Assembly: GCA_903907175.1 (NCBI GenBank)
Contig: CAIVNB010000066.1
Span: 1 to 32,209, forward strand
Direction: 5' to 3'
DNA length: 32,209 bases
Origin: an uncultured bacterium
Lineage (GTDB): Bacteria > Patescibacteriota > Minisyncoccia > Phycocordibacterales > UBA9973
Made by a program: the position numbers and the translations under genes. Position 1 is the first letter of the stretch. Each line of letters starts with the position of its first letter. Under the pieces are notes generated by a model that did not search any database, was not told the DNA's origin, and saw only the letters and a list, made by a program, of their open reading frames with translations. Below, one piece after another: positions 20,924 to 29,359 of the stretch.

Positions 20924-23389
20924 ATGGCAAAAAAGAAAGATGAGATAATCGAAGAATTACCACAAAGAAAAGTTGGGATACTCCCAGTGGATATAGTGGC
21001 AGAAATGAAAGAATCCTATTTGGCATATGCAATGTCAGTTATTACTGCGCGTGCATTACCTGATGTCAGAGATGGGTTAAAACCAGTGCATCGAAGAATT
21101 TTATTTGGAATGAATGAGATGGGATTAACGTCCTCATCTCGTTTTAGAAAATCTGCTGCGATAGTAGGAGACGTTTTAGGTAAATATCATCCACATGGTG
21201 ATACTGCTGTTTATGATTCTATGGTTGGTATGGCGCAAGAATTTTCTTATCGTTATCCATTAGTTATAGGACAAGGAAACTTCGGTTCTATTGATGGAGA
21301 TAATGCTGCGGCTATGCGTTATACGGAAGCGAAAATGTCTAAAATTTCTGCTGAACTTTTAAGTGATTTAGAAAAAGAAACTGTTGATTTTCGTCCAAAT
21401 TATGATGGTACAAGGAAAGAGCCAATAGTACTACCTGCAAGTGTCCCTACATTACTTTTGAACGGTACACTTGGTATTGCTGTTGGTATGGCTACTAATA
21501 TTCCACCTCACAATTTGAAAGAAGTAGTTGATGCGACAATACATTTGATCGACAATGATGATGCAAGCACTGAAGATTTGATGCAATTTATCAAAGGACC
21601 AGATTTTCCTACGGGGGGTATTGCTTATGGCTACAAAGACATGCTTCATGCATATTCGAGTGGTCGTGGTGGTGTTGTTTGTCGTGGAGAGGCAGAAATA
21701 ATAGAAACAAAAGGTGGCATGTATCAGATTGTTATTACTTCGATTCCTTTTCGAGTGAACAAAGCAAATTTAATAATGGCAATTGCAGAGTTGGTTCAAG
21801 AAAAAAGACTTGAAGGTATAAAAGGATTGCGAGATGAATCAGCAAAAGATATTAGAGTAGTTATTGATTTAAAAAGCGGAGCACATCCTGAGAAAGTTTT
21901 AAATTATATTTATAAAAATACTCAACTTGAATCAAATTTTAATTTCAACATAGTGGCACTTGTTGATGGTGTACCACAAACGCTTTCCTTGAAGTCAATT
22001 CTTTCAGAATTTATTGCTCATAGAAAAGATGTTATAAAAAGAAGAACACAATATGACTTAAGAAAAGCAGAAGAGCGAGAACACATACTCCTTGGTTTAA
22101 AAAAAGCACTTGATAAGATAGATAGAGTCATCACAGTTATTCGTGGATCGAAAGATTCTCAGACTGCGAAGTTTAACTTGATGAAAGAATTTAAGTTTTC
22201 AGATCTGCAGGCTACAGCAATTCTTGAAATGAAATTACAGAAACTTGCAGGGCTTGAAAGAAAAAATGTTGAAAATGAATTAAAAGAAAAACAAGATTTT
22301 ATTAAGGAAATGAAGGATATTTTGGCTAATTCAAAAAAAATATTAAAGATAGTTTCAAAAGAATTAGAAGAAATTAGTGAAAAGTATGCGGATGATCGTA
22401 GGACAAAAATAGTTAAAGGTGGAGTAAAAGAAATCAATGACGAAGATTTGATTCCAGATGAAGAGACAATGCTTGTATTCACTGCAGGTGGATACGTAAA
22501 ACGAACAGATCCAAGCGAATACCGAGCACAAAAAAGGGGTGGAGTCGGAGTTGTTGACCTTGAAACAAAAGAAGAAGATTTTGTTACGAAATTAGTTTCT
22601 GGTTCTACACACAGTGATTTACTTTTCTTCACTAATTTAGGAAAAGCATATCAAATGAAAATGTATGATATCCCCGAGGGCAGACGTGCAACTAAGGGAA
22701 AATCGATAATGAACTTCCTTTCATTAGGAGGGGACGAAAAAGTGACTTCGATTTTATCGATGCCAAAAGAAATCAAAAAGTCTCCAATTTCACTTATGCT
22801 TATAACTCAAAACGGTACTGCCAAAAAAATGTCAGGGGAAGGTTTCAAAGATGTACGTAGAAGTGGAATTATATCTATACGCTTGGATAAAGGAGATGAA
22901 CTTATTTCGGCATTACTTACAGATAAAGGGGACGAAGTAATGTTAGCAACTGCAGGAGGTCAATCTATCCGATTTAAAGAAAGTGACATTAGAGAAATGG
23001 GACGTACAGCTGGTGGAGTTCGTGGAGTAAAGATTGGCAAAGGAGATCAAGTTATCGCAGTTGATGTAATAAAAAAGGATAAAAAAGATGGATTTTTCTT
23101 ATCAATGAGTGCTAATGGTTTTGGAAAGAAAACAGCTCTCAAAGAATATAAAGTTCAAAAGAGAGGTGGTTCTGGTATCAAAACCGCAAAAGTAACACCT
23201 AAAACAGGGAAGCTTATAGTTGCAAAAGTTTTGACTGGCGAAGAGGAAGAGTTAATTGCCATGTCCAAAAAAGGACAAGTGATTCGCACAGCTCTCAAAG
23301 ACATTCCTTCTCTTGGTCGCCAGACACAAGGAGTTACCATTATGCGTTTACGTGGAGGAGATGGTATAGCATCTCTTGCGTGTGTGTAG
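20924..23389 (+). CDS. gyrA: DNA gyrase subunit A
   Basis: GyrA is the breakage-reunion subunit of gyrase, which supercoils DNA with GyrB. The 821 residues fit. SYLAYAMSVITARALPDVRDGLKPVHR (given here as positions about 31-57) opens the winged-helix domain; HPHGDTAVYD is the quinolone-determining region with Thr where E. coli has Ser83 and Asp kept at 87; AAMRYTE holds the catalytic Tyr. The C-terminal pinwheel has QKRGGVG near residue 535, a GyrA box (consensus QRRGGKG) with Val at the sixth place, and a second QKRGGSG near 744. The box favours GyrA over ParC. gyrB is not in the window. Confidence 0.95.
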   Translation: MAKKKDEIIEELPQRKVGILPVDIVAEMKESYLAYAMSVITARALPDVRDGLKPVHRRILFGMNEMGLTSSSRFRKSAAIVGDVLGKYHPHGDTAVYDSMVGMAQEFSYRYPLVIGQGNFGSIDGDNAAAMRYTEAKMSKISAELLSDLEKETVDFRPNYDGTRKEPIVLPASVPTLLLNGTLGIAVGMATNIPPHNLKEVVDATIHLIDNDDASTEDLMQFIKGPDFPTGGIAYGYKDMLHAYSSGRGGVVCRGEAEIIETKGGMYQIVITSIPFRVNKANLIMAIAELVQEKRLEGIKGLRDESAKDIRVVIDLKSGAHPEKVLNYIYKNTQLESNFNFNIVALVDGVPQTLSLKSILSEFIAHRKDVIKRRTQYDLRKAEEREHILLGLKKALDKIDRVITVIRGSKDSQTAKFNLMKEFKFSDLQATAILEMKLQKLAGLERKNVENELKEKQDFIKEMKDILANSKKILKIVSKELEEISEKYADDRRTKIVKGGVKEINDEDLIPDEETMLVFTAGGYVKRTDPSEYRAQKRGGVGVVDLETKEEDFVTKLVSGSTHSDLLFFTNLGKAYQMKMYDIPEGRRATKGKSIMNFLSLGGDEKVTSILSMPKEIKKSPISLMLITQNGTAKKMSGEGFKDVRRSGIISIRLDKGDELISALLTDKGDEVMLATAGGQSIRFKESDIREMGRTAGGVRGVKIGKGDQVIAVDVIKKDKKDGFFLSMSANGFGKKTALKEYKVQKRGGSGIKTAKVTPKTGKLIVAKVLTGEEEELIAMSKKGQVIRTALKDIPSLGRQTQGVTIMRLRGGDGIASLACV

Positions 23390-23404
23390 TTATTTTTTGT
23401 AGTG

Positions 23405-23417
23405 TATAATTAAATTA
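23405..23417 (+). promoter_or_regulatory. -10 promoter of the methyltransferase gene, leaderless
   Basis: TATAAT at 23405-23410 ends exactly 7 nt before the A of the ATG at 23417, directly after gyrA. Confidence 0.65.
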
Positions 23418-23947
23418 TGTTCACTGATCCGGTAAAAAATTTAAAACAACTAGGGATTAGAGACGATATGATTGTGGCAGACCTGGGCGCAGGAACGGGC
23501 TTTTATTCAATTGCAGCAGCAGAAATAGTTACAAGGGGAAAAGTGTATGCCGTTGAAGTAATAAAAGATTATGTAGCAACAATAAAAAACAAAGCACGTG
23601 ATGCACACCTTAATAACATTGAATGTTTTTGGGGAGATGTCGAAAAAATAAATGGAACGAAAATAAAAGATAACCTTGTTGATGCCGTAATTGTTTCTAA
23701 TTTATTTTTTCAAATTGAAGATAGGGATACATTTATTTTAGAAATAAAAAGGATTTTAAAGAAACAAGGAAGAGTGTTATTTATAGATTGGAGGGAAGCA
23801 TCTAGTCTTGGTCCTAAAAAAGATAACGTTGTTCTAAAAGATAAAGTGTTGGAGATGTTTAAAAAGAGGGGTTTTGTATTTGAAAAAGATATAGATGCGG
23901 GGGAACATCATTATGGTATGATATTAAGAAAAACAGAGAGTTTATAA
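23417..23947 (+). CDS. Class I SAM-dependent methyltransferase
   Basis: A 176-residue Rossmann-fold methyltransferase. Motif I DLGAGTGFY (22-30) binds S-adenosylmethionine; the acidic end of strand 2 is in YAVEVI, and GDVE (about 74-77) and the post-motif strand VDAVIVSNLF follow. The sequence recalls UbiE/arsenite-methyltransferase-like small enzymes, but the substrate cannot be told. It is predicted to be leaderless. Its stop lies inside a 14-bp direct repeat that precedes the binding-protein gene. Confidence 0.85.
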   Translation: MFTDPVKNLKQLGIRDDMIVADLGAGTGFYSIAAAEIVTRGKVYAVEVIKDYVATIKNKARDAHLNNIECFWGDVEKINGTKIKDNLVDAVIVSNLFFQIEDRDTFILEIKRILKKQGRVLFIDWREASSLGPKKDNVVLKDKVLEMFKKRGFVFEKDIDAGEHHYGMILRKTESL

Positions 23948-23969
23948 AGTAATCAAGTTTATAAAGTAA
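23939..23969 (+). repeat. Tandem 14-bp direct repeat upstream of the binding-protein gene
   Basis: AGTTTATAAAGTAA occurs at 23939-23952 and again at 23956-23969, with 3 nt between. Each copy contains the palindrome TTTATAAA. Centre-to-centre distance is 17 bp. It may be an operator or a slippage duplication; the second copy ends 4 nt before the ATG at 23973. Confidence 0.6.
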
Positions 23970-23972
23970 AAA

Positions 23973-25262
23973 ATGAAAGGAAATTTTCAAATAGTGATGG
24001 TGGTGGTATTTATGGCAGCGGCTGTTTTTGGTATTATGGTTTTTTCTGGGATGATAAAAATTGGAAATGATAAAAAAACTTCAAATGTGACTGTAACTTT
24101 ATGGGGTACAGAAAAGTCGCAGACAATATCAAAAGATTTAAATAATTTCAATAAAACAAACCCAAATTTTACTGTGGTGTATGTTCAAAAATTTCAAGAC
24201 ACATTCGACCAAGACCTTCTAGAGGCCTTAGCTGCAGGGAAGGGGCCCGATATGTTTTTTCTTTCAAACGATTTAGCTTATAAATATAGTAATAAAATCT
24301 ACAAGATTCCATATGCAAGCTATCCATTGGCCACGTTTAAGAATACTTTTGCGAGAGCAGGGGAGGTATTTTTAACAGGAAATGGTATTTTATCTTTCCC
24401 CATAGCGATAGATCCACTTGTTATGTATTACAATCGTAGTATTTTAGATGCAAATAATATTGTTTATCCTCCAACCACTTGGGATGAATTTGAAAGTCTA
24501 GTTCCAGTTTTAACTAAGAAAGACGACTCAAGTAAAATAACTAAAAGCACCGTAGCTATGGGACAGTTTTCAAATGTCTTACATGCTAAAGATATTATGT
24601 CTACTCTTTTCATGCAGCTTGGCAACCCAATTGTCTCAGAAAAACAAGGTCGTTTTTCTTCTGCATTAAACCAAAGTACTAGAGAAAAGAATTTAGGTGA
24701 TACTTTGAAGTTTTACACAGATTTTACCAATCCTTTAAGTAGTGTTTATTCTTGGAATAAGTCACTTCCAAATTCTCGTGATGCATTTAGTTCTGAAGAT
24801 CTAGAATTTTATTTTGGTTTTGCAAGTGAACTTGCATCTTTGGTAAGTAAAAATCCGAACCAAAACTTTTTAGCAGCACCAATGCCACAAATAAAAAATT
24901 CAAATGGAAAATCAACATATGCGAAAGTTACAGGTATAGCGATTTCTTCTTTTTCCAAAAACTTCAGCACTGCTTTTACTGCAGCGAGCTTGTTGACCTC
25001 TAGTGATTTTGCAAGTAAATATGCAAAAGATACTGGTAAAATTCCTGCAAGGCGTGATTTACTTGCCATTAAACAAACAGATGCATATTTGCCGATATTT
25101 TATGCTTCAGCATTATTTGGATCAAGCTGGCTTGACCCATCTGCCGTTGACACAGATAATATTTTTAGAAACATGATTGATGGTGTACTTTCAAACAACA
25201 TGACAACAGATGAAGCTATAAAAGATTCAGACAATAAACTTAATTTACTATTAAATAAATAA
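23973..25262 (+). CDS. Extracellular solute-binding protein (family 1-like), orphan
   Basis: A 429-residue protein with an N-terminal membrane helix (about 6-28) and no lipobox Cys, so it is probably anchored by the uncleaved helix. The rest resembles carbohydrate-type ABC binding proteins: VTVTLWGTE at the first strand, GKGPDMFF, the central PLVMYYNR and PPTTWDEF, and GKIPARRD near the end. These bind sugars or oligomers and deliver them to ABC permeases. No permease or ATPase gene is adjacent; instead pilin-like genes follow 7 nt later. A role in surface capture of a ligand is inferred from this context. Confidence 0.8.
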   Translation: MKGNFQIVMVVVFMAAAVFGIMVFSGMIKIGNDKKTSNVTVTLWGTEKSQTISKDLNNFNKTNPNFTVVYVQKFQDTFDQDLLEALAAGKGPDMFFLSNDLAYKYSNKIYKIPYASYPLATFKNTFARAGEVFLTGNGILSFPIAIDPLVMYYNRSILDANNIVYPPTTWDEFESLVPVLTKKDDSSKITKSTVAMGQFSNVLHAKDIMSTLFMQLGNPIVSEKQGRFSSALNQSTREKNLGDTLKFYTDFTNPLSSVYSWNKSLPNSRDAFSSEDLEFYFGFASELASLVSKNPNQNFLAAPMPQIKNSNGKSTYAKVTGIAISSFSKNFSTAFTAASLLTSSDFASKYAKDTGKIPARRDLLAIKQTDAYLPIFYASALFGSSWLDPSAVDTDNIFRNMIDGVLSNNMTTDEAIKDSDNKLNLLLNK

Positions 25263-25269
25263 AATTTTT

Positions 25270-26412
25270 ATGAAAAAAATATTTGCTGTATCCTTAACAA
25301 TTTTTCTTTTAAGTCTTTTTGTTTTTCCTAAATTGTCTTTAGCTGTAACATTAACAACCACAGAGCTTCAGGCAACCTCGGTTGTTTTAAATGCCGAAGG
25401 GCTTTTACCTAATAAACATTATGTAGTTTTTTATGTCACTAATTTTAACAGTCAGACACCTTCTTACACCTATTCTCCCGAAACCACTATTAATAATGAC
25501 GGCACGGCGTCTTCCCCAGTTGGAGGGTTGAGTGCGGGAGGAAAATATTCTGTAACACTGAGTTATAAAAATGACCCTCAAATTCTTGCGAGTATTGATT
25601 TTACTACACCCACACCAAATTCTGAAAAAGAGATTACACAATTCGATTTTTTGGACTTAGCGCTGGCAGTTCGGGGCCAAATTGATCAAAATGCTCATAC
25701 GATAACGCTGTCAGTTCCCAATGGCACTGATGCAACAAATCTTGTCCCGACCATTCAATTTTCTGGCAAGATAATTAGTCCTCCTCCACCGGACCCGAAT
25801 AATCCTGTAGGAGAAGACTTCAGTAATCCAGTGACCTATACAGTGACTGCAGAGGATAATTCTACCCAAGAATATACCGTAGCTGTGTTTGTTTTGAATA
25901 ACATTATAACCAATGGTGCCTGCGGGCCCGCAAACGGAGAGACATCTCCCACTGCACCCACTTCAGAACTTTGTAGCTCAGGTATCCCAACCGCAGTAAG
26001 TGGTTCTGGCCCTTGGACTTGGAAATGCAATGGTGCTGGAGGTGGCACCGATATTAGTTGCTCGGCTGAAAAGGGAGATAGTAATAAAAAGAAAACAGAT
26101 CTTTCAACTTCAGGGTTGGGGCTTACGGCCCCATGTCCTGAGGATGGATGTGGTTTCAACGAATTAATGATAGTAATTAATAAAATAATAAATTTCATCA
26201 TTTTTGTTATGGCAATACCTATTGCTGCTATTATGTTCGCTTACGCTGGCTTTATGCTTGTTACTTCAGGAGGAGCATCGGAACAAAGGACAAAAGCAAA
26301 AGGGATTTTTATAAGTGTTGCTATTGGCCTTGTTATTGCAGCGGCTTGTTGGCTTATAGTACACACGCTATTATCAATCGTTGGATATGATGGTTCTTGG
26401 ATTGGGCTTTAA
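25270..26412 (+). CDS. Surface protein with C-terminal pilin-like domain
   Basis: A 380-residue protein in three parts. A signal peptide (1-25) precedes two beta-rich regions: an Ig-like part at about 26-120 and one at about 122-212 ending in YTVTAEDNSTQEYTVAV, as in repeated bacterial surface (cadherin-like/DUF5018) domains. A Cys-containing module (217-268, with CGPANG and WKCNGAG) follows. The last ~85 residues hold two membrane helices (about 306-330 and 344-370) around a TSGGASEQRTKAKG loop, the pattern of TrbC/VirB2-like type IV secretion pilins. It is a fusion of adhesive domains to a pilin. It heads a set of five pilin-like genes. Confidence 0.78.
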   Translation: MKKIFAVSLTIFLLSLFVFPKLSLAVTLTTTELQATSVVLNAEGLLPNKHYVVFYVTNFNSQTPSYTYSPETTINNDGTASSPVGGLSAGGKYSVTLSYKNDPQILASIDFTTPTPNSEKEITQFDFLDLALAVRGQIDQNAHTITLSVPNGTDATNLVPTIQFSGKIISPPPPDPNNPVGEDFSNPVTYTVTAEDNSTQEYTVAVFVLNNIITNGACGPANGETSPTAPTSELCSSGIPTAVSGSGPWTWKCNGAGGGTDISCSAEKGDSNKKKTDLSTSGLGLTAPCPEDGCGFNELMIVINKIINFIIFVMAIPIAAIMFAYAGFMLVTSGGASEQRTKAKGIFISVAIGLVIAAACWLIVHTLLSIVGYDGSWIGL

Positions 26413-26419
26413 TATATAG

Positions 26420-26425
26420 TATAAT
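26420..26425 (+). promoter_or_regulatory. -10 box before the second pilin gene
   Basis: TATAAT at 26420-26425 with expected start near 26432, leaving a leader of about 20 nt to the ATG at 26452. No clear -35 was seen. Confidence 0.45.
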
Positions 26426-26451
26426 TATGAGGTATTATTAAAAATATAAAA

Positions 26452-26817
26452 ATGAAAAATTTTAAAAAAATAATTTTTACAGGGTTGATTTTAATTCTAG
26501 TTTTATTACCTATTTTGTCTTTTGCTCAGGATAATGGAGGAAACCCTCCAGTTGGTCAGATTGTTAATCCAATACCTAATGTTACAACATTAGAAGCTCT
26601 TATCCAGACTATTTTAGTGGGAGTATTAAAGATTGGTATTCCAATTATTGCTATTGCCATAATTTACTGCGGTTTTTTGTTTGTATTTGCTAGAGGAAAT
26701 TCAGAAAAAATAACAAAAGCGAAAGATGCACTTATTTATACTGTTATAGGGGCAGCGATACTGCTCGGTGCATGGGCAATTGCGTTACTTATTTCAGAAA
26801 CGGTACTTGCATTATAA
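26452..26817 (+). CDS. TrbC/VirB2-like pilin protein
   Basis: A 121-residue protein: signal peptide (1-25, ending SFA), short polar stretch, membrane helix 1 (57-79), a charged loop ARGNSEKITKAKDA, and helix 2 (94-117). This two-helix hairpin with a basic loop is the type IV secretion pilin layout known from CPR genomes. After signal cleavage it would sit in the membrane with both ends outside and could polymerise. It is the smallest, most canonical member of the array. Confidence 0.8.
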   Translation: MKNFKKIIFTGLILILVLLPILSFAQDNGGNPPVGQIVNPIPNVTTLEALIQTILVGVLKIGIPIIAIAIIYCGFLFVFARGNSEKITKAKDALIYTVIGAAILLGAWAIALLISETVLAL

Positions 26818-26859
26818 AAATAAGGCCTTAGGTCCTAGGCATTAGGAAAATATAAAATT

Positions 26860-27579
26860 ATGAAAAAACTAAAAAAAATAATATTTACTGGTTCAATTTT
26901 AAGTATAGTTTTGCCAGCTTTGTCTTTTGCAGCGATTCCGACTATTACTTCTACATGTGGGTTAACTGTCGATAATATAGGTAATATAATATGTAGAATA
27001 GGTTTTTATTTAAATCAGATTGTTCCAATATTGGTTTTATTAGGTGTTGTATATTTTATTTGGGGAGTAGTTACTTATGTTATAGGCAATGAAGAAGAGG
27101 CAAAAACAAAAGGTAAAAATAGGATTATATACGGCATTATTGGTTTGGTTGTTATAGTCAGTATGTGGGGTTTGGTTTCTATTGTAGTAAAAAGTTTTGG
27201 ACTTCAACAAGATTTAGCTTTCGAAAATCCAGCTAATATCGTTGATAATAATATGCAAGCTTCTGGTTCTTCTACTTGTTTTAGTAATTACAGTGGACTT
27301 TCAAAGCCAAAATTAGGCGACATAATAACTTATATTACCTGTCTTGTTAGTGCATCAGTCATCCCTTTGATTTTTGTTTTGGCTGTAGCATTTTTTGTTT
27401 GGGGAGTTGTTCAATATGTGATAAATAGCAATGCAGAGGCAGAAAGAGCCAAGGGTAGAGATTTTATGATTTGGGGTATAGTTGCACTTGCTGTTATGGT
27501 TTCTGTGTGGGGGCTTGTAAATATTTTTACCAATACGTTTAATATAGAATTTACCGTTCCCCAAGTAAAAGAACAATAA
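26860..27579 (+). CDS. Duplicated pilin-like membrane protein
   Basis: A 239-residue protein: signal peptide (1-24) followed by two pilin units. The first is at about 43-115 (VVYFIWGVVTYVIG, an EEEAKTKGKN loop, and a YGIIGLVVIVSMWGLV helix); the second at about 160-228 (VAFFVWGVVQYVIN, NAEAERAKGRD, IWGIVALAVMVSVWGLV). The polar linker holds one Cys, as does each unit. A fused tandem pair is unusual for pilins, which are normally single units. The first unit is nearly identical in protein to that of the next gene. A CTAGGC-rich short palindrome (26823-26844) precedes it. Confidence 0.75.
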   Translation: MKKLKKIIFTGSILSIVLPALSFAAIPTITSTCGLTVDNIGNIICRIGFYLNQIVPILVLLGVVYFIWGVVTYVIGNEEEAKTKGKNRIIYGIIGLVVIVSMWGLVSIVVKSFGLQQDLAFENPANIVDNNMQASGSSTCFSNYSGLSKPKLGDIITYITCLVSASVIPLIFVLAVAFFVWGVVQYVINSNAEAERAKGRDFMIWGIVALAVMVSVWGLVNIFTNTFNIEFTVPQVKEQ

Positions 27580-27604
27580 ACATTGTATTTAGTAGGTTGC
27601 TCTA

Positions 27605-27723
27605 TGTTATAATATTAGCAACCTAGTTGTAGGAATTATTATTAATAGTATTATAAGGTCGTTTTATTAACTTAGAGTCATTGACTCATCTCCGTGAAAG
27701 TCGGAGAAATTATTAGAAATATT
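27605..27723 (+). promoter_or_regulatory. Extended -10 promoter and leader of the third pilin transcript
   Basis: TGTTATAAT (27605-27613) is a perfect extended -10, so transcription should begin near 27620 and leave a leader of about 104 nt. The leader contains GAGTC/GACTC (27675-27687) and CTCCG/CGGAG (about 27690-27706) hairpins before the ATG at 27724. A long structured leader is unusual beside the leaderless genes of this window. Confidence 0.6.
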
Positions 27724-28143
27724 ATGAAAAAGAAATTAATTGTTTTGTCTGGTATTGGGTCGGTAGTTTTGCCAATTTTGGCTTTTGCACAAGGTGCAGG
27801 TAATACTGGAGTAGGATGTGGTGCTTCTGGCAGTAGTGTACAGCCTGGAACTTTCCAATCTATCCTTTGTAATATCTCATCAGTGATGAATACATTGATT
27901 CCAATTCTTATTGTTTTGGGAGTAGTATATTTCATCTGGGGAGTTGTTACCTATATGATAGGTGATGACGAAGAAGCAAAAGCAAAAGGAAAAAACAGAA
28001 TCATATACGGTATCATCGGCTTGGTGGTAATAGTTGCTATGTGGGGATTGGTTTCAATCGTAACTAAGTCTTTTGGCTTAGACAACAACCCAACTAGTGA
28101 TTTCCCATGTGTCCCAGGAACTGGAGACCCAAGATGTCCATAA
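27724..28143 (+). CDS. TrbC/VirB2-like pilin protein
   Basis: A 139-residue protein: signal peptide (1-22, ending AFA), a Cys-containing Gly/Ser stretch, and two membrane helices joined by the EEAKAKGKN loop. The unit is almost the same in protein as the first half of the 26860 product, but the DNA differs at many third positions, pointing to an old duplication kept by selection. The ATG at 27724 is chosen because the signal peptide begins there; an in-frame GTG at 27694 lies in the leader hairpin. Confidence 0.8.
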   Translation: MKKKLIVLSGIGSVVLPILAFAQGAGNTGVGCGASGSSVQPGTFQSILCNISSVMNTLIPILIVLGVVYFIWGVVTYMIGDDEEAKAKGKNRIIYGIIGLVVIVAMWGLVSIVTKSFGLDNNPTSDFPCVPGTGDPRCP

Positions 28144-28159
28144 TTTTAATTTAACCGAG

Positions 28160-28483
28160 ATGGACTTATTCTTTATAAATATAGCTTATGCTAGTGAAAG
28201 TTTGGATCAATTTATTGGCAAAGTAAATAAATTTATCATAAACCCACTTATCTTACTTCTCTTTGGTTTGGCTCTTATTTACTTTCTTTATGGTGTATTT
28301 GAATTTCTTTCAAATCTAGATAATGAAGAAAAGAAAACGACAGGCAAGAGTCATATGATTTGGGGTATCGTTGGCATAACTATAATGATGGGTGTATTTA
28401 CAATAATGAATATTATTTTAAATACTCTAAATATAGATGGCATAGATCCAGAGCAGGGGACCGTAGAGCTACAGTCACCTTAA
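28160..28483 (+). CDS. Pilin-like two-helix membrane protein
   Basis: A 107-residue protein with the pilin hairpin: helix about 28-50, a loop LDNEEKKTTGKSH, then helix about 64-90 starting MIWGIVGITIMMG. It lacks a classical basic signal peptide; the short hydrophobic start ending AYA resembles a minimal leader. The ATG at 28160 is preferred, since the longer in-frame start at 28097 would overlap the upstream gene by 46 nt. It closes the array, and a terminator follows. Confidence 0.75.
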   Translation: MDLFFINIAYASESLDQFIGKVNKFIINPLILLLFGLALIYFLYGVFEFLSNLDNEEKKTTGKSHMIWGIVGITIMMGVFTIMNIILNTLNIDGIDPEQGTVELQSP

Positions 28484-28501
28484 AAATAATAAAATTTTTT
28501 C

Positions 28502-28530
28502 AAAAACCTCCATATTTATGGGGGTTTTTG
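28502..28530 (+). terminator. Rho-independent terminator of the pilin array
   Basis: AAAAACCTCCATA (28502-28514) pairs with the TATGGGGGTTTTT at 28517-28529, one T-G pair, then a T run. Confidence 0.88.
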
Positions 28531-28542
28531 TTTTTTGGGATA

Positions 28543-28580
28543 AAATAAAATGGGCAGATTCGCGAAGCGAACCTGCCCAT
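28543..28580 (-). terminator. Terminator of the minus-strand SPFH operon
   Basis: A 14-bp inverted repeat with one mismatch, 28550-28563 against 28567-28580 around GAA. On the minus strand it is followed by TTTTATTTT, so it ends the convergent membrane-protein operon. Confidence 0.85.
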
Positions 28581-28584
28581 GATT

Positions 28585-29358
28585 TTAATACCACAAAAAA
28601 ACAATTTCATCTGTTCCATCAGGGTATATAAGATAGTATCCGGCGGACATAGTCCGCCATTTTTTTATATGTTTGTTCACTCCAGGTTTTTCATCAAAAA
28701 TGAAAAACTTACTGGGGTTAGATTCAAGAACACATTTTGCATTTCCAGGACCGATTATCCTGATGTAATTCTTGAGGGGGTCGAGATATGCACGAATGGG
28801 TTTATTCATTGTTGCAATCTCTTTTCCAGAGGAAGAAACTGAAGAATTTGTCGTATTGTTGATAACATTTTCAGTTTCAACTTTTTTTGGATGATTAATA
28901 GAGTATTGATCAACTCCATAAGCAATCCAGTTCCCAAGGATAAACATGACAACAATTATAATTATTATTGTTGACCACGTTGATGTTTTTACCTTAAGTA
29001 TCGCAAAAATTAGTGCTAAGTTCGTGAGAACAAAAAACATCATAGGTGTTGTCCAAGATATCCATAAGGATGGAATCTTGAGATAGATTATTCCTAACAT
29101 CAATATGTAGACGATGAAGGAAATAACTGCGTTGCGAACTATTACGACAGGGTTGGTAGGAGGCGTAGCCGGTGCTGTTCCTCCATGTGTTCCGTGTGCA
29201 GCAGGTGCAGTTGCAGGGGTTGCAGGTGTGGCTGTCTGTGCAGGATTAGCCAGATTCCATGATGGTAGTTTAATCTGTATCCCATTCTTGTAAATATGAT
29301 AAATTACAAATGGAATTAAGATACATACCAATAACAATATTACTTGCCATGTTTCCAT
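28585..29358 (-). CDS. Hypothetical multi-pass membrane protein
   Basis: A 257-residue protein with about four membrane helices: 5-22, 73-93, 100-118 and 124-145. An Ala/Pro/Thr-rich linker with His (about 40-68) joins the first two. A soluble C-terminal domain of about 100 residues contains DPLKNYIRIIGPGN and ends FLWY. Family not recognised. It begins 1 nt after the SPFH stop. Coding sequence here is visibly richer in GC than the upstream genes, and GGAGA lies 9 nt before its ATG. A partner role for the SPFH protein is inferred from the operon; NfeD-like proteins play that part elsewhere, but I see no NfeD match. Confidence 0.7.
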   Translation of the reverse strand: METWQVILLLVCILIPFVIYHIYKNGIQIKLPSWNLANPAQTATPATPATAPAAHGTHGGTAPATPPTNPVVIVRNAVISFIVYILMLGIIYLKIPSLWISWTTPMMFFVLTNLALIFAILKVKTSTWSTIIIIIVVMFILGNWIAYGVDQYSINHPKKVETENVINNTTNSSVSSSGKEIATMNKPIRAYLDPLKNYIRIIGPGNAKCVLESNPSKFFIFDEKPGVNKHIKKWRTMSAGYYLIYPDGTDEIVFLWY

Positions 29359-29359
29359 A

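Noticed and set aside
27694..27723. GTG start of the fourth pilin gene
   Set aside because: The signal peptide begins at the ATG 27724, and the GTG lies in a leader hairpin.
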